Shown piece after piece: positions 1 to 8,413 of a stretch of 64,000 nucleotides of DNA (the first letter of the stretch is position 1; the number at the start of each line of letters is the position of its first letter). The notes beneath the pieces were generated by a model. That model did not search any database. It was not told the origin of the DNA and saw only the letters and a list, made by a program, of their open reading frames with translations. The stretch comes from Prunus persica (taxonomy: Eukaryota; Streptophyta; Magnoliopsida; Rosales; Rosaceae): contig NC_034009.1 in NCBI RefSeq assembly GCF_000346465.2, positions 15,478,950 to 15,542,949 on the forward strand, in the 5' to 3' direction. The position numbers and the translations under genes are program-made.

Positions 1-101
1 CTTTGTAAACATGGAACAATCTGAATACACAATGAGAAGATAAAATCATTCTCTTCTCTCTCTCAATTTCCTCTCCAATTTTCTCCCTAAGATTTACAAC
101 A
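1..101 (+). repeat. LARD-1 5' LTR, 3' part only
   Basis: This is the terminal 101 bases of the 5' LTR. It matches 6728-6828 base for base as far as I can see and ends in TTACAACA. The upstream 69 bases, including the promoter part with the TATA motif, are outside the window. The lack of differences suggests a recent insertion, but only 101 bases can be compared. Confidence 0.9.
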
Positions 102-115
102 CGTTATCAGCACGA
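102..115 (+). other. putative primer-binding site of LARD-1
   Basis: CGTTATCAGCACGA follows directly on the LTR end, and the same 14 bases follow the LTR of LARD-2 at 46364-46377 although the two LTRs are otherwise divergent. Position and conservation argue for a primer-binding site. It does not match the usual plant initiator-methionine form (TGGTATCAGAGC) exactly, so the priming tRNA is left open. Confidence 0.6.
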
Positions 116-673
116 ATTCGCTCTAACAATACCAGCTGAATTCTCTGATGAAACCCAGATATCTTTTCTCTTTCTCTCTCTGCAAACGGAGCACCTTTAC
201 CATAAGCTTCTCTGCAAAATATAGCAGAAAACCCAAATTATATTGGTCATTGCCGTCACTGATTTCTGACCACAATTGTTAAATTGCGCGGCCTTAGCCT
301 CACCCAAAAACACCATCCCAGACCATTTTAGTGCCCGACCAAAACCCCTTCATCTTCCACCTCACGAACTGCAACAACTTCAGCCTCGGACTCAGAGGCC
401 CAAACCTCCACCTTCTGGTCGCACAAACCTCAATTTCCTGCCTCAAAATTTGAGTGTTGCTGAGGATGAATTTGAAATTGGGTTGTCTGTTGCAATCTGC
501 TGACTCGCCCATTCCAAGTTGTGGTGAGTTGGGTCATGTGGTCCATGCGAAGGCCTGGGCTGCGTGTCTCTTAGAGCGGAGGGTACAGCGTGAGGCTGGT
601 TTCACAGAGCAGCCAAATCAGCCTTCCTCTACTCTCAGATTCGTTGTTTGGTCAGACAGCTTAAAATTCAACC
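116..673 (+). other. LARD-1 leader, unidentified part of the cargo segment
   Basis: Apart from the first 30-40 bases after the primer-binding site, this stretch has no counterpart in LARD-2. It is more GC-rich than the rest of the element from about 280 to 600 and contains short open frames in several phases. I could not identify a protein. It probably belongs to the captured material, since the recognisable RPL10A fragment begins directly after it. Confidence 0.4.
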
Positions 674-1046
674 ATGAGTAAAACTTCAGAGTGATACCCT
701 CAGAGAGGGTATTTCCACCATCATGGCTGCGTCCAAGAAAAAAAAAAAAAAAAACCGCAAGTTCACTGAGACCATCGAACTTCAGATTGGGCTGAAAAAT
801 TATGATCCCCAAAAAGACAAACGTTTCAGTGGTTCTGTTAGGTTGCCACACATCCCTCGTCCAAAGATGAAGGTTTGCATGCTTGGAGATGCTCAGCATG
901 TTGAAGAGGCTGAGAAGATAGGGTTGGATTATATGGATGTTGAAGGGCTGAAGAAGCTAAACAAGAACAAGAAATTGGTTAAGAAACTGGCCAAGAAATA
1001 CCATGCCTTTTTGGCATCAGAAGCTGTTATTAAGCAGATTCCCCGT
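674..1046 (+). pseudogene. RPL10A: captured fragment of ribosomal protein L10a (uL1) gene
   Basis: The translation matches the N-terminal half of plant cytosolic ribosomal protein L10a, a large-subunit protein. Blocks such as [40 protein letters not shown] and [20 protein letters not shown] are essentially those of the functional protein. It begins with ATGAGTAAA but has one extra A that breaks the frame after three codons; the long frame resumes further on and is open from 723. An A-run at 737-752 distorts the segment after the start. The fragment stops after the IKQIPR block, about half-way through the roughly 216-residue protein, and goes straight into unrelated sequence. No intron interrupts the 373 bases, which fits cDNA capture if the source gene has introns here. 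It is non-functional as a ribosomal protein. Confidence 0.88.
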
Positions 1047-1056
1047 TTTTTTGGGT

Positions 1057-1344
1057 GGTTTGTCTCAACTTTTCTAATTACATATATTAATGTCATAATA
1101 TTATATTGTTTCCTATTTCCTCTAGTTTTGACAGGAATTACACCAAAAGAGGAGCCTTCAATCAATCTCAAGTTGCTCTTCAGGTTCATGTTCATCAATC
1201 ATGGAGCAGACAAACGCTTTCACGAGCACTATGGTTTGTCTCAACTTTTCTAATTACATATATTAATGTCATAATATTATATTGTTTCCTATTTCCTCTA
1301 GTTTTGACAGGAATTACACCAAAAAAAAAAAAAAAAAAAAAAAA
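1057..1344 (+). repeat. duplicated intron-like segment ending in a 24-base A tract
   Basis: About 90 bases starting TGGTTTGTCTCAACTTTTC and running to GGAATTACACCAAAA occur at 1057-1147 and again from 1229. Each copy contains a GTTTGT...TTCCTCTAG stretch with the look of a short AT-rich intron. Between the copies lie about 80 exon-like bases that I cannot assign to a protein. The second copy runs into 24 consecutive A residues (1321-1344). Shared LARD backbone sequence begins soon after, near 1370. The A tract could be a poly(A) tail of captured RNA or simple slippage of the short A run in the first copy. Confidence 0.6.
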
Positions 1345-1439
1345 GTGAAGGTAATTACAGTTGACAGTATATATATTATTTGATCGTGGTGTTAATAAGA
1401 ACCCACTAATAATTGTCTTTACTTTACCGCACATTTATT

Positions 1440-2085
1440 TTATTTACGGTATGGTGTAGGTTTATTACCCATACTGCAATATTTATTTAAAAGGGTGGTG
1501 CGGGTTTATCGTCCACGCCTTTGCTTTTATTTAAATGTATGGAGCAGAATTAATGCCCATACAAGCACCTTTACTTTATGAAATTTACTTTATCGCAAAT
1601 TTACTTTTTCTTAAAGTATGATGAGGAATTGACCCTCATACTTTATGAAATTAACTTTATGAATTTAAATTACCGCACAGTTACATTTATTTAAAAGGGT
1701 GGTGCGGGTTTATCGTCCATGCCTTTACTTTTATTTAAATGTATGGAGCAGAATTAGTGCTCATACAAGCACGTTTAATTTACTGCAAATTTACTTTACC
1801 GCACATTTATTTTATTTACTGTATGGTGTAGGATTATTACCCATACAACAGTATTTATTTAAAAGGGTGGTGCGGGTTTATCGTCCACGCCTTTACTTTC
1901 ATTTAAATGTATGGTGCAGAATTAGTGCCCATACACGCACGTTTAATTTATGAATTTAAATTACAGCACAGTTACATTTATTTAAAAGGGTGGTGCGGGT
2001 TTATCGTCCACGCCTTTACTTTTATTTAAATGTATGGTGCGGGTTTATCGCCCATACCAGTAATTTATTTACCAGCAATTTATTA
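1440..2085 (+). repeat. degenerate short repeats of the LARD backbone (copy 1)
   Basis: Units built around 'GTATGGTGCGGGTTTATCG', 'CCATACAAGCAC' and 'TTTACTTTTATTTAAATG' recur many times with variable spacing. Each unit carries a half-site pair such as GTATGG...CCATAC that could form small hairpins. LARD-2 has the same type of array at about 47660-48300 with a different number and order of units, so the array is a rapidly changing part of the leader. Short open frames here (for example 1699-1953) are by-products of the repeat. Confidence 0.75.
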
Positions 2086-3002
2086 TATGGATTAAAAGTG
2101 CTGTATGATGAGTTTTTACAGTAAGCAGATCAGGACCAGAAGTTCCTTGATCCTCATCATACAATTACATCAGGACTGGCAGATCCTTGATGATGATGTT
2201 AATATGAGAGCTGGCAGTCTCTCCGGTACTATATTTGTAAACATGTGATCGGACTTGAGGGTCCTTGATCCCTGACATGTAAATAAGGACCTGGAGTTCC
2301 TTAATGATGTAACAGTACCGTATTGGTTCATAATGCCGTACACATGGATGATAACTGTACTGGCAAATGTACTGGAACCTGCAGTTCCTTAAACTCATGG
2401 ATGAGCAATTAAATGAGATGCCAGAAGTTCCTCAAAATATGGACAATTATGTAAGGGCTTGAAATCCAGAAATATGTACTGAAAATTATAAAAATGTCCA
2501 TACCATGAGAATATGTGATTTTGGCCCGAAGTTCAAAATCTAAGGGGATTGAATGTCCATACCATGAGAATATGTGATTTTGGCCAGAAGTTCAAAATCT
2601 AACAGTGTTGAGAACCTGAAGTTCCAACAATTAAATGGACAACCCTCGAGGTATTATTGCAAATTGTGGTACGCCACATATCTCTTTGGCATAAGAGAAT
2701 AATGAACTGAGGCTCCCCACATATTTTGTTATATCTGGGCCGGAAACTCATGAACCCAAATATGAGATATTAGCATGGCTTTTACTCAATTCATATTTCA
2801 TGTCCATTTTGAAAAGGGCAAATAAATTCTGAGTTTGTGTTTAGCCCAGGCCAAAAGTTCCGGGCTCCCATACGTTGAAATATGAAATTTGGGAGGGTCA
2901 ATGTGGTTATTTGAACCTATAGGGCACAAGGTTCCAAACCGTCATTTTGAAAAGACGTAAAAACCACAGGTGCAAATTTTAAGAACGTGCGCAATTATTA
3001 TA
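2086..3002 (+). other. LARD-1 conserved backbone, non-coding
   Basis: This stretch is collinear with LARD-2 from about 48290 to 49500. It contains many short repeated phrases such as 'GAAGTTCCTTGAT' and 'CCATACCATGAGAATATG', the second of which occurs twice within about 70 bases. LARD-2 has roughly 120 extra bases near 49015-49135, bounded by a short direct repeat, that are missing here. No coding potential is visible on either strand. Confidence 0.7.
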
Positions 3003-3690
3003 GCAGGAACATACAACAGATAGATTTTTCCTGCAATGAAGGTGCAGGTCCTGTAAAATCTATAAACATACATTATGTTCCGGAAGCCTCTGAAGGAAGA
3101 GGACGACGCCTCTTAAGCTTAGCCATGAGCCTCTCATGGTCTCCCAAAATTCTTTCATTGGAGACCTGCAGCATGTCTAGCCTTCTCAATGTATCAACAG
3201 AATACGAACTCACCAGTTTCAACAAGGCATTATTCTCTCCTTTAAGTTTCTCAACCTCCTGTTGAGACTCATGAAGCATTCTTTGGAGAGACGAATTTTC
3301 AGTTGTTAAATTCTCAACCTCGTTTGCTCTGGCACGCAAACGATCAGCCATGTTAGAAACGAAAACAGCACTCTGAATGCTAAAAGCCATTGAGTCATCA
3401 ATAGCCTTTTCCTCTGATCTCCCTGTCAACAACATTTCATCCATTGGAGTAATGCAATTCCTAACTACTATGACAGCAGTAGCATCATTCATCATCACAG
3501 AATCATTAACTGTGAGATGACGATTTTTGGATACAAAGGATGGACGCCAAACTTGGGTGTCACTGGTTGTTGTGGGAGTATCATTTAAATTGAAATAATT
3601 TGGGCAGGAAGAAGAGGAGGCCATTTTTAAGAAGGTTTCAAAGAAAGCCTTAAGAAAACTAAAGTTTCAGAAAATGAAGGAAGTTAAGAT
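3003..3690. other. segment present in LARD-1 but absent from LARD-2
   Basis: Backbone sequence matches LARD-2 up to the phrase GCGCAATTATTATA and again from AAGATGAAACGCAGTTG. LARD-2 joins these two points within about 20 bases near 49490-49510. The roughly 690 bases in between are therefore either an insertion here or a deletion in LARD-2. The segment is taken up almost wholly by the antisense reading frame at 3073-3624. Confidence 0.75.
3073..3624 (-). CDS. antisense ORF of LARD-1, coiled-coil protein of unknown function
   Basis: An uninterrupted 183-codon frame runs opposite to the element's transcription. The first 30 residues are rich in Ser, Thr and Asn. Residues about 95-165 have heptad-like spacing of Leu, Val and Met among Glu, Lys and Arg (for example NSSLQRMLHESQQEVEKLKG), so a coiled coil is likely. 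The C-terminus is basic (KLKRRR). I see no catalytic motif or zinc finger and do not recognise the family. An open frame of this length in a pol-less element suggests it was selected until recently or captured recently. It could be a captured host gene fragment; the start chosen is the first ATG, and the frame stays open no further upstream in a convincing way. Confidence 0.55.
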   Translation of the reverse strand: MASSSSCPNYFNLNDTPTTTSDTQVWRPSFVSKNRHLTVNDSVMMNDATAVIVVRNCITPMDEMLLTGRSEEKAIDDSMAFSIQSAVFVSNMADRLRARANEVENLTTENSSLQRMLHESQQEVEKLKGENNALLKLVSSYSVDTLRRLDMLQVSNERILGDHERLMAKLKRRRPLPSEASGT

Positions 3691-6036
3691 GAAACGCAGT
3701 TGCTCCAATCAAGTTTTGCAAAGGCAATATCTATAGGAGGGAATATGGCTACAGTCTTTTCAGAATCCCAATATCTTTTCGGATCCCCATATTTTCTTTC
3801 CCAGATTCCAAAACTTCACGTGGCCTCCATTAATGTTTGTCGGCACTTTCGGCGTTTTCAAAGTATTATTTTCGTCAAAAGCCGATCTTGCTTTGCGGAT
3901 TTCACGGAGCTACTTTTTCAAAAGTATCCCGAGAATCTCGCAATTTTCCTATGGTTAATTTGAAATTCACCGGTTTTACCTATTCATCTTATTTGTGTAT
4001 AAATGTGTTACTAACGAAATTTTCTTTGCAGAAGACATCCAGTTTTCTCCATACCTAGTGATGCGATATCTACTTGTTTTTCTTATCAGTGAGCACTTAA
4101 TATGCCCGAGAAGCAAGACTATCTCTGATTATCCATTCAGGAAGCGAGACTATCCCTGATCACGTTTCCGCTACATTAGGAAACTGTGAAGGCGATCTTA
4201 TGCTCTAATCTCCGGAAGTCCTTTTAGACTAGGAGATATGAGAGCTTATTGTCTGCTCCCACCAGCTTCCTTCCCTGATTGCTTACCTTCTCTTTTTGCA
4301 TTTTTTCTCTTTCTGTAACTCTCTGAGGATTATTTATTTTTGACAGAGAAAAGAGTTTGTGATTTTACTCTTGCAGGATATAACTAGATCATCAAGCGCT
4401 ACATTTACTGGGCCGATACAAGCTTGAATGATACTTGAGAAAAGTTTCTCCCACCTAAGGATGTAAGCAATACTTGTGTTATTTTTTTGCTTATATACTT
4501 ATTTGATATTTTATCTTGAAAGGTAACCAAATGGGAAGATAAGTCCGTTCCAAAAGAATGGCTTGTATGTATCCATGAATTATTAAATGCAAATTTTACA
4601 GATTGCAAGTTGGATACATTGATAATACACTGCCACAGATTAAAGTCCCATAAGAACAGAATATGGGTATAACAGTGATCAATATGATGCACGCCTGTTG
4701 CGTAGCAAATAATATGGATTGAAGTCCCGAAAGGACAATCCTTTAACATGTCAATATTGAGATTATGCACGCCTAATGCGTAGCAAATTATATGGGTTAA
4801 AGTCCCAGAAATTAATTGACATGTATGTATTAATCTGTGGCATACCTGCAGCATGATAGATATATGGGTGCACGCCTGTTGCGTAGCAAATGATATGGAT
4901 TGAAGTCCCGAAAGGACAATCCTTTGACATGTCAATATTGATATTATGCACGCCTAATGCGTAGCAAATTATATGGGTTAAAGTCCCATAATATGAGTTA
5001 AAGTCCCAAAAATTAATTGACATGTATGTATTAATCTGTGGCATGTCTGCAGCATGACAGATATATGGGTTCTAAATGTTCCAACTCCCTAAATGGAGAT
5101 TTTCCACGCCCTATGTAAAATAACGCTCCATTGGAGGTTATAATCCACATTCTCACATAATAAAAGCCCCCTGAAGTGGCTTGGGTACCCAAAAGCAAAG
5201 AAATGCTTATAATTGATGCATGCGCATGCACATGAGAATGGTGGGATCATGAATTGATGAATGAGAATTTTTGATCATGAATTGATGAACGACAATTTTT
5301 TTTGTTTTTGGAGTAGCTACTCAAATCATCAATGGGCTGTGTTGATTGGAACCACGTTCAATTATTAAGTGTCGACAATATCATTGGCCAAAATGGAACG
5401 AGGTAATTCCATTATAAATGAGAATGAACGTGAAAGAACAAACCCACAATACGAACCCCAAAATTTGTTAATACTGAATTTATACTTGGGTGTTCGGAAT
5501 AAAAGGGAATATACCTACTTTGCATGACACACTGTTTCTGGCAGAAACAAGGAATGTTGGGCTTTCTCCATATTTACAGATTCAATTGTGCCCCCCCTTA
5601 TTACACAATTACGGAGACCAACATATTATCTTTGAGGGTTATTAAATGCACAGAGCATATCGCCAGAAGCGATTCCCTAAAGATGTATAAATAGCTGGGT
5701 TAAAGCTATATAATGTGTCATAAAGTTTAATCCCCTTTTAGACAAAATCCGTTGAGAGGATTGACAATTGCATAAAGCAAGTCCTTAAAGGACATGTGCT
5801 TGAAGCACAAAATTTGTACTCAATATTAATATGCATAAATTACCTCAGTGAGTACATTGATGTGATTGCAACATATTAAAGATTCTGCAGAATTCATGAA
5901 ATATTTGTCTCGATCGAGCATTATACCAACGAAATTCTTGCTTATACTAAGAAAGTATTGAAGCATTTTTAAGAGGATTATCCGTTGGACACTTTAATGA
6001 TTTTTCGGAAGTATACTAGACCAAATAGAGCTCAGC
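3691..6036 (+). other. LARD-1 conserved backbone, 3' half
   Basis: Collinear with LARD-2 from about 49500 to 51900. No protein of the retroviral type is encoded. The segment includes the tandem duplication at 4688-5050 and a short C tract near 5589 that is much longer in LARD-2. Short frames on the minus strand around 4405-5231 are repeats of the same phrase and not genes. Confidence 0.7.
4688..5050 (+). repeat. 181-bp tandem duplication in LARD-1 backbone
   Basis: The phrase TGCACGCCTGTTGCGTAGCA starts at 4688 and again at 4869, giving a 181-base period, and the sequence that follows matches over the whole unit with a few changes. Each unit itself holds two related half-units ending in 'ATGGGTTAAAGTCCC' or 'ATGGATTGAAGTCCC'. 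LARD-2 has a single unit at about 50640-50820, so the duplication arose in the LARD-1 line. Confidence 0.8.
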
Positions 6037-6640
6037 TCACACTGTACTCTTTTTCCTTCGTCCAGGTTTTTATCCCATTGGGTTTTTCCTGGTAAGGTTT
6101 TAACGAGGCAGTGTAGCTCAAGGGTTTAGGGTATACTATGAAAAATTTTATGGTCGCTTACTGGACAAAAGCTAGTCCTAAATTTTTCAGGGGGAGATAT
6201 TCATCAGGGGGAGCATGGTTTTAATAAAGACCTTTATACATTGTACTCTTTTTTCCTTCATCCAGGTTTTTATCCCATTGGGTTTTTCCTGGTAAGGTTT
6301 TAACGAGGCAGTGTCGCTCAAAATTGACTCACAGAAGCAGTGTGAACTACGATATTCAGAAAGGTGATCAACAGCATGACTTAAAGATATTTTGCCAAGC
6401 ATCAGGGGGAGCATGCTATCAATACAGATCTTCAAACACTGTACTCTTTTTCCTTCGTCCAGGTTTTTATCCCACTGGGTTTTTCCTGACAAGGTTTTAA
6501 CGAGGCAGTGTCGCACGCGCGTCAATATACTTAGAATTTTATGTTACACATGATTATGTACTCTTTTTCCCTTTGTCCAGTTTTTGTCCCACTGAGTTTT
6601 TACTGGCAAAGTTTTTAACGAGACATATTCTGTATCATTT
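6037..6640 (+). repeat. repeated 3' motif block with several PPT-like purine tracts
   Basis: The block 'GTACTCTTTTTCCTTCGTCC ... GGGTTTTTCCTGGTAAGG ... TTTTAACGAGGCAGTG' occurs at about 6042, 6242 and 6440, with a shorter version at about 6558. Similar wording is typical of the stretch between pol and the 3' LTR of plant Copia elements, which is the best hint of this element's origin. Purine tracts AGGGGGAG precede units at about 6190, 6205 and 6402, as well as the real one before the 3' LTR. LARD-2 has a similar arrangement at 52010-52450. Confidence 0.7.
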
Positions 6641-6658
6641 GTGGTCTCCAAGGGGGAG

Positions 6659-6828
6659 TGTTGTAAAAGAATTATAGTGGAGCCCACCTCCATTTAGGAG
6701 ATGTTTGCCTATAAAGGTTCCACCATTCTTTGTAAACATGGAACAATCTGAATACACAATGAGAAGATAAAATCATTCTCTTCTCTCTCTCAATTTCCTC
6801 TCCAATTTTCTCCCTAAGATTTACAACA
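6659..6828 (+). repeat. LARD-1 3' LTR
   Basis: A 170-bp repeat starting TGTTGTAAAAG and ending TTACAACA, preceded by the polypurine tract CCAAGGGGGAG. A TATA motif (CCTATAAAGG) lies about 50 bases in, and the second half is rich in CT (TCTCTTCTCTCTCTC), as in many plant retrotransposon promoters and leaders. Its last 101 bases equal positions 1-101. Confidence 0.88.
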
Positions 6829-7696
6829 ATAACACAAATCTTTTTTCTTTTTAATTGTGAAAACAGGCTTTCTTTTTTCCTTTTTTTATTTTATTTTATA
6901 AATATGTATATATTTTTTTTTAAGTACAAGGAATTAGAAGAGGAGAGTTTACACAAATATTTATTGAATGTCTGGAAATTTCGAATATCTGTCTACATGG
7001 ATGAAGATGCCAACTAAACTATACCTCACTAGCTCTAGCAAATACAAGTTTTCCATTTTACTTCAACGAAGATGCAATTATCTGCAAATTGTCTATCAAA
7101 CCCCGCAAGCAGGTTTTGAAGGTTAATTAGTAAGTTCTTCTTTTTGTTGATTAATTTAATAAGAGTGGGTTTATAAGCAGTTGACATTTGACCTGCTAAA
7201 CATATATGTGCGTGTGTGTGACATAATTAGCCATGAGCGAGCAGCCACACACAGATCCTACAGATTGTGATTGAAGCACAGTTGACAATTGAAATGTTGA
7301 ATATATGCAGCTCTATATGCATTACGTGATATAGAATGCATCGAGAAAACACCACTTTTACTTAAAAAATTTCAACTTTGATGTCATTTATTGACATGGT
7401 TAATTGTTTTATGGTGAAAAAAAATTTGAGTAAAAACTGAAATATGAAGAAAGATTTTGAGGGACGATTTGAGTCGTATGGGACAAATAACATTTTAAGA
7501 AAATGATTCAAATCGTACCTCAAAGCCTTTCTATTTTAATGTTTACTCAACAAGTAATCCTCATTTAGAATTATGGTTGCTAGCCTCGGATTGGTTAATC
7601 GCTTCACTTTTAGGTTTTAAGTATTAGATTTTGAGAATAACCAACCTATCATTAAATGAAATCGAAGTTAAGGAAAAATGGGGTTATTATCTTGAT
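6829..7696. other. non-coding stretch between LARD-1 and Tat-A
   Basis: AT-rich sequence without a convincing open frame or RNA gene. It contains T-rich tracts near 6840-6920, a run of TG/TA repeats near 7205-7220 and the foldback at 7426-7550. Its right end GGGTTATTATCTTGAT is the target into which Tat-A inserted, and it continues beyond Tat-A at 18433. Confidence 0.6.
7426..7550. repeat. 125-bp foldback, possible MITE
   Basis: The left arm begins TTGAGTAAA and contains TTTTGAGGGACGATTTGAGT; the right arm is its approximate reverse complement, with AATCGTACCTCAAAG and ending TTTACTCAA. Arms of about 50 bases pair imperfectly around a short centre. This is the form of a small inverted-repeat transposon or an old palindrome. 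I see no clear target duplication. Confidence 0.45.
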
Positions 7697-8332
7697 TGTG
7701 GGAACTGAATTAAATCAGATCCTAGGTCAAATAATTCCTTTCATTTGGGGATTATTTGACCTAATTGGGAATTACTCAACTTAATTGGGAGTTACTCAAT
7801 TTAATTGAAAATTACCTAATTAAATTGAGAATTGATTTGATTCCTACCCCAATTCCCAATTAAATGAGGAGTTACCTAATTAAATTAGGAATTGATTTGA
7901 TACCCACCACAATTAGGGATTTGATTTACCATAATAAATCAAATCAATTCCAAATCGGGGAGGAATAATTCATTTCCGTCTACGAAATTATTCCTCTGAA
8001 GTCCTAGCCTCCGAGACTACTATAAAAGGATGGCCACACACAAAGATTAAGGTACGTCTAAATTCCTACTGAAACTCTACATAAATTATTTCTCAAAAAC
8101 CTTGGCCACCTCCTCTCTTTCTCTCTTTCACACAAGGCTCCGGCCACCACACACGGCTCCGGCCACTCGGTTTTCCTTGAAACACCCTACCTAACTTAGG
8201 CATTGTAGGGCCTTTGGCCAACATCCCCCGGGTGTGGTCCTTTTACTTCGATCTGTTTTGCAGGGAGAAAGAGAGACGGAGAAGACGACGGAATCTTGGG
8301 CGAATATTCTCGTGGAAAAATTTGCTCCCACA
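7697..8332 (+). repeat. Tat-A 5' LTR
   Basis: A 636-bp repeat from TGTGGGAACTG to TTTGCTCCCACA. It contains phrases of AT-rich direct repeats (AATTGGGAATTACTCAA, AATTGGGAGTTACTCAA) and a TATA motif (CTATAAAAGG) near 8020. A short GC-rich repeat (CCGGCCACCACACACGGCT) is present in fewer copies than in the 3' LTR. Confidence 0.92.
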
Positions 8333-8354
8333 AATTGGTGCTTTCATTGAGAGC
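8333..8354 (+). other. putative primer-binding region of Tat-A
   Basis: AATTGGTGCTTTCATTGAGA follows directly on the 5' LTR. The related Tat-B has a near-identical stretch (TTTGGGCTTTCATTGAGAGC) in the same place. Position and conservation indicate the primer-binding site; I cannot name the tRNA. Confidence 0.55.
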
Positions 8355-8413
8355 GCAAAATAATACTCAAAGCATACTCCAAATCCATCTTCCACACATT
8401 TTTTCAAACAAAC

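Larger units (their letters stand above)
1..6828 (+). mobile_element. LARD-1: pol-less LTR retrotransposon with captured host gene fragment, 5' LTR cut by window edge
   Basis: The first 101 bases recur without a visible mismatch at 6728-6828, where they form the end of a 170-bp LTR (6659-6828) that starts TGTTGTAAAAG and ends TTACAACA. A purine tract (AAGGGGGAG) lies just before the 3' LTR. No gag, protease, integrase or reverse transcriptase can be read between the LTRs, so this is a large non-autonomous (LARD-type) element. The part from about 1370 to the 3' LTR is collinear with LARD-2 (47645-52463). The part from 102 to 1369 is not, and contains an RPL10A fragment. The 3' domain resembles sequence between pol and 3' LTR of plant Copia elements, so I infer a Copia ancestor. 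The right flank is ATAAC; the left target site is outside the window. Confidence 0.85.

Noticed and set aside
723..1253. 176-codon frame that looks like a ribosomal protein gene
   Set aside because: Only the first half of RPL10A is present, the start is frameshifted and the end runs into unrelated intron-like sequence; it is a captured fragment.
4405..5231. Minus-strand frames with repeated peptides in LARD-1
   Set aside because: They mirror the 181-bp duplicated unit and appear in shortened form in LARD-2, with no conserved protein.
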